NCBI GenBank assembly: GCA_037447605.1
Contig: CM074804.1
Span: 5,794,162-5,858,161, forward strand
DNA length: 64,000 bases
Reading direction: 5' to 3'
Source of the DNA: Zygnema circumcarinatum
Taxonomy: Eukaryota; Streptophyta; Zygnematophyceae; Zygnematales; Zygnemataceae
Position numbers and translations under genes: made by a program. This document shows, one piece after another, positions 1 to 12,579 of this stretch. The notes beneath the pieces were generated by a model. The model ran no database searches, was not told the DNA's origin, and saw nothing but the letters and a program-made list of their open reading frames with translations. The number at the start of each line of letters is the position of its first letter. The stretch's first letter is position 1.

Positions 1-2886
1 ACAATGTCCGTATCCACCTGCACAAACCACGCGCTAGTTTGAATTAGGCTCAAAAAGCCTCCAAGTTCCGCAAACTCCTCACCACTGCAGAAGATACAAC
101 ACACAAGCGATACGCCGATCCAACCAACCAGCCTGCCAGCCCTTCCTCCGTTAGAACAGGCAGCATGTTCAGCTGCTTACCTCCTCCTGCGGAACGAACA
201 CAAAGGGCGCCATTCCGCGACTGTGTGAGACAGCCGGCACGTCCGGATTGTGGCTCTCATTATCGTCCCAACCCTCCACAGCACACAGAACATCGTCTGC
301 ATCTCCAGGGATCTCTGACTCGTTGATACCACTCGTGACCAAGGAAAGCAAGTCCAGGCGGTTGTTTGCGCCTTCACAGGTTCCTCGCAGTCTGCACAGT
401 CTCACAGCTATCCATGTCACTTCTGCTCATCCACCGCTGTCTGCTTCCTGTCTGCAGCGAGATAGTGAGACAGAATACCTGGCACGAATTCGCAGAACAG
501 TGGGACGCAACCCTGAATAAAGCACAGCAGCCTCCACCTGCCAAACTCCCCTGTACCCCACATTAGTTGCAATTCTTCCACACATTTGTTTGAACGCTTA
601 AGTGCATCCGCGCAAGTGCTCACACAAAATGCTGGTTGCTCGAGGACCCTGTCTCTCAGTGGAAGTAGCACCACACAACGTGTGCAGAAACGGTGTGTCC
701 TCACCAGACTGTCTGTGAGGGTGTAGCGCCCCACCAGGACTCCATCCGCCTTTGCAGCGGACGCTCGACCAGACATGGATTTTGCCACTTCCCTCAAAAA
801 CTGTGGAGAAACCTGTTTAGTACATAGCAGTGGCTGGACCAGTCTGTCAGTAACTGTGTGTCTAGGCCAGCATTCGCACCTCCAAAATTCTTTGCCAGCA
901 CTACCCGAATACAATCGCGCTCACTTAAAAGAAGCAGAGTTTTCTTTAACTACAACAAAGAGCATTGATTCTGAAGCCATGACTAACCTTGTAGTATACT
1001 TTGCCATTGGGTAGAAAGCGCAAGTATCGAAAATAACACACCTGCAGGAAACGAACTATCGCCGTTCTCATACTGAATACTTTTCATCACTCTGCAGTGA
1101 TCGTCTCCTTCTGCATTCTCCCCTCAGTTATCCAGTCTAAAAGCAGTCTTCCTAAATCATTCTTCTGGTCTGTGATCGACAACTACTATCGAACCATCAA
1201 ACGTGTTAAATTCAATCGTCTCCAAGGCGTTGACAACAACAAGCAACCTCGACCATAAAAGGGCATCTCACGCATCCTAACCATGTGCACGGGATTTGTC
1301 GTGGTCCACTCCACAATGCCACAGCGAATGTAGGTGTTGCGGCTCACGTAGATACCTGTCAAAGTCACCCTCCAGCTTCTTAAGTCCCAGCTCAGGGTGT
1401 GATCAGAGAAAGTCCAAACCTGCCCAATATGCAGAGGTCGCCCACCTTCTGTGAGCAACCGGGGACGGCAGACCCACATGCGCCGCCATGAGCAGCCGTA
1501 ACTACGCTTCAGCAGAGCTTCCTGCTCCTCTTCACTGCCAGCCTGGAAGGTGTTCCCACCCAGACTACCATTTTCTGTCAAAACTCTGCTTCATCAAAAG
1601 CACTACCAGCAAGCAGGTTGACTGGGCGGTTCTTATACCGGCCAGACGCTGAGGCAGGCACTCTGCCATAGGCTTGGAGTCCTTGCCATGTACCGCCATT
1701 TCCGGCAAACGCAGGCAGCACGACCGAGCGTTGCAGGGCGCATATGCTGGAAAACCTGCAGAGGGATCAAAGGAACCTTCAATCGAGTTTAGGACGACTG
1801 CTACTCGAACTGCTGTGCTCCCCTTTCTTTCCTGCATTCTTCTCTAATCACTTTCTCTAGAATACTCTGTGCGGTAGCGATAGCCGTTTACAACATAGTC
1901 CACCAGTTGCCTGGCTTTCCCTTAAACTCTATTCACGGCTACTCTCCGTCGATTTATCAATCCCTAAGAGAAATGTCAAGTGGATAAAGAGTGAACAATA
2001 CACAGTGAAAGTGGACATAAATGAAATTCAGCTACTTTCACAATTCTGCAAAGGTCAGACCTGTAATTCGTTTACTGTAATGGCATATGTCAAACCATGC
2101 AGTGCAATATACACCCATGGCATAAATGACATTGCCTAATAGAGGAATTCTTAAAGTGGGGAGTATTCTCATTTCAACAATCCACTGAAGTACGGAGATG
2201 CCCAACAAGACGTTTCTTAAACTGCATCATGAACGTGATACATGCCACTTTGACCTCGGCCGGATTGAAAGGTATACCATGAGCAGAAGCTCATCAGGCA
2301 GCATGCGATGCAGAAGCGCAGTGTCCTCTATTGGCTGTCTGCTGGTACTGCCAGGTGGTGCCACTGGGCGCACACGCATGCCGTAAAGACCTGCACAGGT
2401 GTGTTCGAATGTACTTAGAGTTCAAAACGTTATGGCTTCTCCTCTATACGCAGGATGCTAAGTGATGGGCTTACTCATCCATGGCCGGTCTAAAAACGTT
2501 GAATCCTGCATCGCCTGTCTCCGCCTGCTTGATTCCAGTGATGTGGTAGGGGCCATCGTCCTCTTTGCTCTGCCATGGAACAACGTTTTCCTGATGAGCG
2601 CACGAAGCCAAATCGATCTTGGTTTCTGCACAGTAGCTTCTGCCCCTTTGTTATCTTTATCTGCAAATTTTAGCTATGATTACAGGTACTGCTTCACTTA
2701 CCTGTCAAGATATTAAAATCGAAGGGTCAGCTGAGCCAATAAAAGTGCTAATTCGTCTTCTTGCTCCTTCTGCTCCCTCAGCACTTTCCAGATAACAAAT
2801 AAGGCATAAAATGATAAAAGGGCAACAACCAACAAGACTGGGAAGGATCTTCTGAAGAGGGAGGGGTTCGAGGGCTGAGAGGACAT
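1..2886 (-). CDS. FBXO9: FBXO9-like F-box protein (3' end off the left edge)
   Basis: Substrate-recognition subunit of an SCF ubiquitin ligase, by family. Modelled exons on the minus strand: 2475-2660, 2278-2390, 1639-1755, 1446-1542, 1282-1355, 988-1041, 705-812, 479-537, 181-391 and a last one starting at 17 and leaving the window. The F-box runs from LPDELLLM (end of exon 2278-2390) into [20 protein letters not shown]. The FBXO9 signature domain follows in order: [67 protein letters not shown], then an acidic stretch and [12 protein letters not shown]. All these junctions keep phase. The N-terminus is uncertain: exon 2702-2886 would add a membrane-spanning start but is one base out of frame (see findings). 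Shares a divergent promoter region with RPB4. Confidence 0.85.
2713..2886 (-). CDS. Possible first exon or small single-pass membrane ORF
   Basis: ATG at 2886 opens 57 codons: a basic-flanked start ([12 protein letters not shown]), a hydrophobic span [20 protein letters not shown], and a charged helix [21 protein letters not shown] strong donor (CAG/GTAAGTG) lies just after it at 2702/2701 and its phase fits the next F-box exon only in the +1 frame; TAA at 2713-2715 intervenes. Removing one base from the A run at 2716-2719 (plus strand) would join this membrane anchor to the FBXO9-like protein. Otherwise it is a short upstream ORF in a 5' leader, or a separate 57-residue protein. I did not recognise the peptide itself. 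Confidence 0.4.
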   Translation of the reverse strand: MSSQPSNPSLFRRSFPVLLVVALLSFYALFVIWKVLREQKEQEDELALLLAQLTLRF

Positions 2887-3989
2887 CTTGAAGGCATTTA
2901 CATTCCTTACAAACGAAGTAACCAATCAAGCCAAGTAACTTCAAGTTGCCGAATTTAAGTTCCAAGGAGTGGTGAGGATTTTTTTTGTATCCGGAAGGGT
3001 AGTGTTGGCAATTCGAGAAAATCAATCGAAAGTTCTGCACGGCTACTTCTGGTTTCTCTTTGGTAAATGTAGCCATAGGTAGAGTACTTCGTTTCTCATT
3101 TACCCTCAAGTACATACGGTGGAGGACGGCAATACGACGCTTATTTACTCTGCAGTTTTATTTGCTTCGACAGTCATGGGATGTCATCTTGTGAACCTTA
3201 ATCATCTGGTTATGTTCGAGATTCAGTGTAGGCCGGCCAGTGTTTCCCGGTTCGGTTTCGGCCGGTTTACATCGTACAAACCCTTTTACTTTAGGGTCTG
3301 GACGGCATACCCTTGCGAGCTGAGACTGTGCAGAGTGCAGCAGGAGGAGCGCGCGGTGCACGACCCGGAGGCGGTGCGCAGCGTACGCAGAGGCGGGAGG
3401 GAGACGCTCGAGCCTCCGCAGCTCCTCGCGCAGCGCGGCCTCCACCTCCCCCGCCCCCGCCCCCTCCATGCACCTCCCCGCCTCCTCCACTCCTCCCTCC
3501 CCTCTCTCCCGCAGCAAGCAGCAAGCAGCGCAATGCAGGGCCAGGGCAGGGCTCTAATGGCGGGCCTCTCTCGGCGCGGGGCCGTCACATGCACATGGAA
3601 ACGACGGCCTGTGGAACTGTCGTAAAACAGTCGCATGTGACCAATCGGGAAAAGGAAGCAGCCCTAGAGCTGGGCCTGGCTCGGGCGTCGGCCAATCAAA
3701 TCGCGCAAATGTGCACACGTGGCGAGTCCTGACTGGTTCGAGGACAGGCCAAAAATTAGCTCCAACCGTAGTGCAAAAGACGCCGCCCGGAGACGATCTA
3801 TGCGCCATCCTGTTCAGCGTCGAGCGTTGTCCTCTCACCGCTCCATGCCACAATGTTGTGAATTGGTTTTGCGGAACTGCAGCTGACGTGAAAGGAGGCA
3901 CAGGACGGGCGGTGGGGGCAGTGGGAGGGGAGTTTGGGCAGAGGTCGAGGGAAGGGGCGAGGATGCGCTGACCGCAGGAGAATGCAGCC
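2887..3989. promoter_or_regulatory. Divergent promoter region, FBXO9-like / RPB4
   Basis: About 1.1 kb between oppositely directed start sites. It holds a very GC- and C-rich strand at 3400-3545 (a proline or arginine/glycine-rich ORF in several frames, with no conserved content) and, at 3625-3740, CCAAT-type boxes (CCAATCGG, CCAATCAAATCG) beside an ACACGTGGCG G-box-like element. No coding exon was found. Confidence 0.5.
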
Positions 3990-5971
3990 ATGGCTTCCAG
4001 GCCCTCTCAGGAGGAGGAGGATGCGAGCATGCTGAAGCTGGGAGAAGGTGTGTCATCGCATGCATGGGAAGGAGGTCTCCTGCCGTTTGTTTCTGGCCGT
4101 GAAGAGTTGTAGGGATAGATGAAACCATGTCGGTGTTTGAGGTTGCCAGGCATTGCGGATGGGTCGTGTGGGGAAGATAGAGTGCACGATTTCCTCGTAT
4201 CTGGCTACAATTTTCTCTTCTTATTCCTGTTTCGTGGATTCTGCGAAATGTGGGCTCAGACTTTGAGAAGGCGAAATGTTTGATGAACTTCGAAGTCCTT
4301 CAGCTTTTGAAGCAGAAGCAGGAGATGAGCAAGGACACTGAAGTGCCAGAAAACCCGTAAGTGGAAGCTGCTGAGGCTAGAAGGCCAAGTATTCAACCCT
4401 GTGGTTGCTAGATTCCTCTAATTTCTCCTTGGTTCTCTAGAGTTTGCTCATATGCGACATCGTTGAACAGAACACGATGCGAAGTTAATGTGGGGCGGCA
4501 ATTGAGCTGTATAAAAATGCATGTTGAGTTCTCCACGGTAAGCAGGGCGGACATTCAACGGCTTATCGGCCAGTAAGTGACCTTTTTGCGTCAATGTGCA
4601 GAGTTTTTGAGAAGTCGTTAGCATATGTCGAGCGCTTCAGTCGGTACCAAAACCCCGAGGCTGTCACGCAAGTGCGCGAGTGAGTGCTTTTGTACCCACA
4701 CGCAATATTCAAAACATGGTGCTTGCCCATAGCAGAGCATACTTTCTAGTTTTTCAGCCTGAGCTGGCTGAAAAAATCGGGAATCAACTAAGAAAGCGGC
4801 ACATCGTTCAGCCTCTGGTAAGGACGGGCTGACACGCAAGATGAGGTGTAGGTTGTTTAATTATGTAGCATAGGCCACACTACCAGACGGAACTCTATGC
4901 TCGAACAGTAGTTTGTACATTTCTCTGTTTTGGCTTTTGGTGGAGTGAATTTTCGCGAATCAGTTAGCCTTGCTTCGGTATTGTTGCCTCTCAGCCTAGA
5001 GCTTGGTATCTTCACATGTTTTTCCCCTGGTTCAACATAGACCCGTTTAAAGTTCCTCTAGGTGTGCATCGTTCTGTGAACTACTTTCGTTTTTTCCCTT
5101 AATGGTGGTCCCTTGGTTGGGTTTCTTTGGCTTTGCAGACTTCTGGGAACAAGGTATAAGTTGAAGGAGTTCGAGGTATGATGCCAGCTGTTTGGTGATT
5201 TGGGCTACAACTGTGTCTGTTTAACCTCTCGATCTCTTATGATCTCACAGTAAGATGCAGGCCCTTCTGCATGTCCGGCATGTGTATTGCAAGAGTAGGA
5301 AATGAATTCGGAAGAATAGTTGCTGTGTTCGGACTGTTTTTGCTTGTCAAGCTGGGGTAGAAGAAACCAAAATATCTTATGAACCAACTTGAGAAAACTC
5401 CCATTGTCAGTTTTCGTGTGTTTCTTCTTCAGGCATTTGATGAATTTTTTGTTACAATTGCTGCAGTCTCAGTCCCATCTTTCGTTTCTATTTTTATAAC
5501 GAGTTGTTCAACGGTAACGGTTCTTCAGAACTACAGACATGGGGTGGTGCCTGCCGTGGCTCTAGGTCTGTGTGATCGGTAATCTCAACCCAGAGGGCCT
5601 TGAAGAAGTTAAGGCGCTTGTGCCGTCTCTCACGGTGAGTTGGACCAGTGCAGCAGATCCCACTTGAGAGCCTGTCTCATGGTCGTTTTACGATCATTTT
5701 CATTCTTTGAACTGGTTGTGAGCTCGACATTACCTATGTCGGACTTGCGGACCCGCGGACTCGGTCTGACAGGACATGCAAGTCTATCTAGAAAGAGCAG
5801 TAAGTCGGAAAATTTCAACCTCAGAACTCGCGGCATTTGTTTTTTTTCTTTTCTTTAATCCTTCTGGCGTGGGGGTTTGGCCTGGAGGTGCAGGTGGAGG
5901 GAAGAGATATTGATGATGAAAAAATCTACGAAATGCTCGCAGACATGGCCACCATAAAAAAGTTTGAGTAG
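3990..5971 (+). CDS. RPB4: DNA-directed RNA polymerase II subunit RPB4
   Basis: Stalk subunit that pairs with RPB7 on RNA polymerase II and links transcription to mRNA fate in the nucleus. Six exons: 3990-4047, 4260-4356, 4602-4679, 5139-5175, 5566-5634, 5894-5971, all phase-consistent, giving 138 residues, the usual RPB4 size. Recognisable blocks: DFEKAKCLMNFEVLQLL near the start, VFEKSLAYVERFSRYQNPEA, LLGTRYKLKEFE, VCVIGNLNPEGLEEVKALVP and the C-terminal VEGRDIDDEKIYEML...KKFE. The in-frame ATG at 3990 is preceded 8 bases upstream by an out-of-frame ATG (3982), so leaky scanning is expected. In land plants RPB4 is paralogous to the Pol IV/V subunit NRPD4; this single gene could serve several polymerases, but the sequence cannot decide that. 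Confidence 0.93.
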
Positions 5972-6300
5972 GTCAGCTTCGCTTCAGCTCAGGCAGAGAG
6001 AGAAGGGCCTTGCGACCTAGCTAGCCAGATCGGAGCAAAGGAAAAATGGTTAAAGCAGTTTGGTGTACCATAGTTTTGCGCGCATTTAGATAATTCTGTA
6101 GACATAGGTTAATAAGGTTCTCCATAATCTGCACAAGCTATATTTGTTGACTTCACCTTTCTATATGTGATTACATCGCACAAAGTCACTCTGTCCTTTC
6201 CACGTTGACGGTTATCTGGTGTTGAGTTGAAAACCAGAGAGCAGGAACTACTATGTACACAGAAGACAAAGTCAGACCCACGGGTGCGCTCCTCCTCAGC
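5972..6300. other. Convergent spacer, RPB4 / P450
   Basis: 330 bp between two stop codons on opposite strands. AT-rich, with no ORF of note and no repeat recognised; it must contain both 3' ends. Confidence 0.6.
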
Positions 6301-9300
6301 TTATGAGTGTGCAGCTGCCGGCCGCGGGTGCAGCGTCATGAGGAGGCCGTGGGTCATGGCGAGCGTTAGGGACGGCCGGAACTTGATGGGATGGCCCGGC
6401 ACGAGCTTCAAGTGGAAGCACCGCAGAATGGCCGCGGCGGAGTATTTCATCTGCAGAACGAAAAATGACAGAGCATCAGAACATCCATATCTAATGCAGA
6501 AAGCAGCGGAGGCATGTCAGCAACACAAATCACATCAGGGCCTGCTTGCACAGGCGACTGACAACGAGATTGTAGAGTTAAACCCATTAAGTGGTCACAT
6601 CAGGATCAGTGGCTTTATAGATTATGTCATTATGCGTTGTTTTGGCTACCTGCTCTCTCGCTTTCCCTTTCCACCTACAGACTAACAACCTGCTAATGAA
6701 AAAACATGGCGAGACCCACGCCATTATAACGACAGCAGCTACAGCGCTTGGAAACAATTCATGACATAATTGTTAGGCAATTGTCGTTGAACAAACACCC
6801 TTAAAGAGAGATGCTGTCATTCTCCATGCCAGTATGGACATTCCAAAAACACTTCAGCTTAGCAAGAAATCCCGACTCGACACCTGGCGGGGTGACCCAA
6901 GTAGTGTTTGACACGTCCAGACTTTGTCAACATTTCTGGAGATGCGTCTCAAAGACTAGGCCGCTATTTTCTGTGTCGATTGTATTCAGACGAAGTAAGG
7001 TTCAACCTTTAAAATCAACGGCCTCATATCTATAATAGAAATATTACTTCAGAGAATTATCGCACTCCCCAACAATAGTGCTAAGTGAGTGTAAGGGACT
7101 ATCGTTCATGCGCTGAAGAGGAGTTACGACTTCGCTTCACTGGCCCACGTTGGGTCCACAACTTTCTCATGACTAGATACATCTTCTTCTCTTTGCAGTC
7201 ATGACTACTGTCCTTCTAGAATTTGCTGAGCCAATGCCCAAGCAGGTTACAAAGCAGAACAGGTCAGGTCATGTCCCCCACCTGCAGGTACGCCATCTCC
7301 CGGCCGAGGCAGAGCCGCGGTCCCGCGTTGAACACGGGAAACTTGAAGAGCGACTCCGGCTGAAAGTCGCCGTCCTTGAGCCACCTCTCAGGGTTGAATT
7401 CCAACGCGTCGGGCCCCCACACCCTCGCCATGCGGCCCACCGCAAGGATCGAATACGACAAGCGCCATCCCTTGGGCACGAAGGTGCCGTCGGGGAGGGT
7501 GTCACTCTCGCGGGCAGTCCTGCATTCACCGGGGCTTGAAACTGGTGGTGAGAGAATTGGGCACAAACAAAAGTTGAGAACTCTAAGTAAATCTCTGCAA
7601 GACTTTAAGTGAAGATTATCTTCGCAAGAAGGCTATGTGTCAGGTGAACGTTTCATTCCAGCATAGCCGCCCTGCCTCACATGATCAAAACACTAGAACA
7701 TTCAAGGATCACTCTTTTCTGGAAACGCAGACAGAGCTTGCCTAGGCATTGTATACTGTTCACTGCAATATGGGTTCATCAACGACTCGGAGTAAAATGA
7801 CATGCTTTTGAAGGTACTAATGGAGTACATAAGAATACATACTCACGTGATCCAAAGTGCGTGTTCTTAAAGTATTTAAGCAGTCTCCCTTCCCACTGAT
7901 CAAGAGTAGACAAGGATCTGTCTTGGGCTCACTTGATGTCTAATGGAACCGGCGGGTAGAGGCGAAGAGATTCCGAGATTGCCGCGTGAAGATAATGCAT
8001 GGATCGGAGCTCCTCAAACGTGAACGTTTCTTTGCTTCTCTCATCTAGCAATCACAAAGGCACAGGTCATTTATCGACGAACGGAGAAAAAACGACACAC
8101 ATGTCCGGAAAAGTCAATGTTTTGTCCCACCCATGTGCAAGTTCGAAATTGACACCATCGACAGATTTCCATATGCAACGCTTGCCATTGTAAATGCACC
8201 ATAAAAAATCGCCCTTATTTCTCACTGTGCGACGGAAACCATCAACAGCGCGCCAAGCCCTACCTGCATTGCGAGCGGAAATGACAGAGTTGATCTCTGC
8301 GAGAATGCTTTCTTCCACGCGGGGGTGCCTCGCCAGCAGCCAAAAGAAGCAGGTGAGGCCGAACGCGGAAGTATCCCGGCCGGCGAGGATGAAGTTTGTG
8401 CACACATCGCGGAGGAACGCGGGGGAGTATTTCTGCTCCCCCCCCTCCTGCCGGCCGGCCAAGATGAACCTGCACAGGGGAAAGGGCCGAGCTGCGTGTG
8501 AAAGGGGACTTTTTTGAGCTCGAAGACGAAGAGGGTACATTTTGTTTCTGGTGTGAGGGTGGAAGAAGCGTAAAAAGAGAGCGTTGTGAGTAAGCAGTAG
8601 TAGCGTTCATAGAGCAGATTTCACCTCGACAGAAGATCATGGCGCTGGTTGGGATTCGCTGAGTCCCCATCACAATCCTTCGTCTCTGCCAATTCCATTT
8701 GGCGCTTCTGGACGACCTCATCTGCAAAATCGTGAACTACCTGCAAGTTCACTCGTAATCAAGAGTAAGGAGGAGGAAGAGGACAGTACCGTCATAAACA
8801 CGCATGAAGAGGGAACAACCATAAATTGGCAATTTCTGAAGGATAGGCATTTTGGATGAAAGTTGTTGAGAGACATATCTTTCGAGTGTTCCTGCCTCCA
8901 GTATTTGACCCTGAGCAACATCTCACCTTGATTGATTTAGCAAGTTCCGCTTCCCAACCGCAGTTTAGCAGTCGTAAGGTTTTCCAAAGAAATTTTGGAG
9001 CAAGGGCGCGAATGCAACTAGCCTGCTCCACCGAAAACCACGCAAAAGGAGAGCACCATTTTTGTCGTGCTTCAAGTTCAAGAGATTCCACTCTAGCGGG
9101 ACAGTAGAGAAACCCAGCAAGTAGGAGCAAAAAGCGGCCAAAAACTCCCCACTCTGGACATTAAAAGGAATACAGGAACCGGTCACGCGATGGAACCACG
9201 AAACGTTTCAATGTCCCCAATCTGATTTTTGGCGGAAAACATGAAAAGGTGTGCGGAGTCCATGTCGTTAATGAAAGCATCGGAAAGAAATACATGAAGG

Positions 9301-10563
9301 AAGATGAATCTCACATTCGTGGCCTTGTCAAAGGCTTCGAAAAAGGGAACAAAGGGCAGCTCCGGTGTGAGGCAACCAGGATCAACCCCAAAGCCAATTC
9401 GGCAAATGCTGTCGAAACCCAAACGAAGCAGCACGTCCTGAACGTCAATCGCTTCATTCCTTTCGGCCGCCTGCAAGAGCACATTGAATCGCCAGAGGTC
9501 GAATCTAAGGGAACTGACAAGTGAACTGAATATCCAGGTCTGATTGCAGAACTCGTATTATGAACACATTGTGAGAAACTGACATGCAACTGGCTGGCTG
9601 GAGGTATGAGACTGAGACCCTCCTACCCGTCGAAGTGTTGGAAGGAGCCGAGCTGAAGTTTCGTGTGAAACAGTTGTGAATATCAGACGTCGGAGTGACC
9701 CCGTTGAAAACTCGTGACTGGCCACCTTCCGCTGCTCTTTCCAGATCTCATCATCGCTGCAGAATATGCCGTGGCCCAGGAAATCTCTGAGAACCGACTG
9801 CAAAAGGAGCATTTAAGTGTAAGGTTCTACCAGAGGCATCCAATTCTCAAAAGGCTGTCGCTTCATGATTCGCAAACCACTGAACTGCTCATGAAGCCAA
9901 GGTAACCCATCGTCATGTACCTGAAATTCACAACCCTTTGGATAATTTTGAAAATTGGTCTTCAATACATACTCCAAGTTCTCTGGATTGGCCGTGACAA
10001 CTTGGTTGACGCCGAGTACCTTGGATATAAAAGTGAAATTTTTTGACCTCTGCATCAACCCAATTCTAGATTTAGTAACTTCCGAAGCTTAACATTTCAC
10101 AGGCATCTTCTTTCATGAGAAATATTTCTGGGGACTTAATAAAATGCCTGAGGAAACGCCGGCAATCTCAAACTGTCAGCCTCGATAGCTGCTTGCTTAT
10201 GTCTTTTCCATTCACTGAAACGTACCGCGAAACGTTCAGCTAAGCCACCACTAGTGCAAGACGAAGCACTCTCAACATAAATTGTCACATCAAGCCAGCC
10301 CTCTCGGAATACACAAAGCTGCTCTGCTTGAATGCTCTCCTCACCGCAGCATACGGCACTGGTGCTTCGTGAATGTTCTCCAAGGATGAAATGATGAAGG
10401 GCAGGGATCCCACGAAAGGCCACAGGTGCGGGCCGGGATAGTTAGTCCCGTGCACCATGTAGTGCGCGCAGACGTAGAGCAGCAGCACGCCCGCAGCCCC
10501 CCACGCGACCGCGCTGCCCGACCATGGCCACCCGCAGAGCTCCATCAGCGAGGTGGCCGCCAT
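6301..10563 (-). CDS. Cytochrome P450, CYP86 clan (fatty-acid omega-hydroxylase type)
   Basis: Haem-thiolate monooxygenase anchored in the ER membrane; CYP86-clan enzymes typically hydroxylate fatty acids for cutin, suberin or sporopollenin monomers. Ten exons: 10345-10563, 9921-10049, 9627-9797, 9315-9470, 8927-9022, 8625-8740, 8264-8469, 7933-8044, 7282-7519, 6301-6450; all phases close, giving 530 residues, the family norm. Seen: N-terminal membrane helix followed by the hinge YPGPHLWPFVGSLP; EIWKEQRKVASHEFS (C-helix); GFDSICRIGFGVDPGCL; I-helix FILAGRDTSAFG; K-helix ESLRLYPPVP (ExxR); NPERW; haem loop FNAGPRLCLGREMAYLQ with its cysteine; C-terminal VPGHPIKFRPSLTL. Nothing is missing, so the enzyme looks functional. 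CYP86 versus CYP704 or CYP94 cannot be settled by eye. Confidence 0.92.
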
Positions 10564-10982
10564 ATGTTCGAGCCGCCAACTCCCCGCTGTTCCTCCCTCT
10601 CCCTCTCCCTCTCACTCTCCTCTCCTCTCCTCTCCCTTCTCCCTGCGCCGCACCGCCCCGCGCCTCTCCCTCACTCCCGGCCAAGTGCAGCCCACTTCGC
10701 CCCCACCCGCCCGCGTGGGACTGACAGCCTACTTTACTCTACCCTACCCTAGTCTACCCGAGCCTACCCTACGCTCGAGCTGGACCTCGAGATTCGGGCA
10801 CTCCCGGGACGCGGTCGTTTGGTCGGACCTGATCACGTGGCAGCCGCGGATTGCGGGAACATGCAACCGAATGCGTCCCTATGTGCTAAAACAGAAAAAA
10901 CGACAGGACCGTTGACTTTGACCCCGTACGGCGCGACCGGCGGCCTCCATCCATCCGGTGCTCGGTCCTCCGTACGGTCGGA

Positions 10983-11190
10983 CCACGGAGAGTCAGACCT
11001 TGACCATCGCCAAATCAATTTCGTAAGCCTGTTGGGCGAATTAAGCATTGGCTAAGTACGCATTTCGGTACGGATGTGTACGGTGGAGCCGCGGATCCCG
11101 AACCGGAATTCGTACACGATAGGGGGAGTCAGACCTTGACCATCGCCAAATCAATTTCGCCAGCCCGTCGGGCCAATTCTGCTTTGTACG
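10983..11190 (+). repeat. Direct pair of a GTCAGACCTTGACCATCGCC motif (left set)
   Basis: The 20-mer occurs at about 10991 and 11128, each followed by AAATCAATTTCG and a GTTGGGCGAATT-like tail about 20 bases on. The same 20-mer lies twice in inverted orientation at 14.3-14.4 kb, so the whole composite is framed by it. Confidence 0.8.
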
Positions 11191-11252
11191 GCAGACCTAT
11201 TTCGTCAAAAGTGGACGTTCGACAGGCTCGGGCGCCGCGAATTCAAGAAAGC

Positions 11253-12315
11253 AATTATTTTAGGAAAATGATACAGCGGCCCCACTTTTTGGATATCGGC
11301 GCCCCTTTTGTGAAAAAATGTACTTTTTTTTTTGGCTAATCACCCCCCTCCTTGGATCTTTCGGGAGGAGAGATCTTGTAGACAATCGGACCCCGCGCCT
11401 CGCGCGCAGGATCCGACCGTGCACCGACGTACGGCGCCGCGCATCGCGGCGTGGCCCGTGAGATGCGGCGAGCCTACGGAAAAGTTGTCCTCACCTGACC
11501 CTTTTGGGTCAGAGGTTGCCACGTGGCAGTCTGCCATTGGACAGCCCTGCTGCCGGTCCCCCATGCCGATACAGTGGACCCCCATAATATTTTCCACCTT
11601 GTACAGTGCGTCCCCAAGAAATTCGCCCCGATTTTGCCGAAACCACCTTTTTGTACGGTAACTCAATGTTAACGTATTAGGGGTGTTAACCTAACCTGAC
11701 CTATTCTCCAATACAAAATCTGTTAATCGAAACGGATTTCAAACATGGGTCACGCTTTTGCGCTGTACGGTAAGTACGAATAAAATCTCTAAGTCGTACG
11801 GTATACGTACGGCACCAATAGGAGCTCGTGCATCTAAATCGCGGTATGATACGATACGATACGATACGTACGAACAGACATGAACTCTAACATAATACCG
11901 CTCGCCTATTTGTAACACGGACCTTATATTTGCAAATTACAATATTTTCGCCCAGTATTTGCCGAAACCATGGCGAAAATATTGTGGGGGTCCACTGTAT
12001 CGGCATGGGGGACCGGCAGCAGGGCTGTCCAATGGCAGACTGCCACGTGGCAACCTCGACCCAAACCGGTCAGGTGAGGACAACTTTTCCGTAGGCTCGC
12101 CGCATCTCGCGGGCCACGCCGCGATGCGCGGCGCCGTACGTCGGTGCACAGTCGGATCCTGCGCGTGAGGCGCGGGGTCCGATTGTCTACAAGATCTCTC
12201 CTCCCGAAAGATCCAAAGAGGGGGGTGATTAGCCAAAAAAAAAGTACAATTTTTCCCAAAAGGGGGCGCCGATATCCAAAGAGTGGGGCCGCTGTATCAT
12301 TTTCCTTATTTTAGG
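11253..12315. repeat. Inverted repeat B (arms about 11253-11600 and 11975-12315)
   Basis: Two arms of about 340 bp in opposite orientation, with a spacer of about 375 bp. Both contain GGCTAATCACCCCCCTC-type sequence, GGAGAGATCTTGTAGACAAT, the CGACGTACGGCGCCGCGC stretch and GCCACGTGGCAGTCTGCCAT. Divergence is low, with scattered substitutions and a few small indels. ORFs of about 110 codons in each arm are translations of the same repeat and not genes. Confidence 0.85.
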
Positions 12316-12579
12316 GTAGTGATATTTCCACCCCTTTTTTGGATCCAAACACCCCTTCCCGGCCGGGCAGATTTCAAAAGGGATTAAAAACGGAAAATGC
12401 TTTTTTCACACCTTTTTGGAATCGATACCCACCTTCTTCCGTCGGCTGATTTTATTTGTGCTAACCAAGGAAAATGATACCCCGTCACTGCATTTTGAAT
12501 ACTGTATCCCGCCTCCCTGAATTTTTGCGTTGCCGTAGGCAAAAGCTTAGTCATCGTTTTGATCCGTACGACGGGTTCG

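Noticed and set aside
3119-3732. Proline-rich and glycine-rich ORFs on both strands
   Set aside because: GC-rich low-complexity promoter DNA; no conserved motif and no phase-consistent splicing to a gene.
11332-12259. Paired ORFs of about 100 codons with nearly identical products
   Set aside because: They are translations of the two arms of inverted repeat B; the frame is not conserved independently and there is no start context or known domain.
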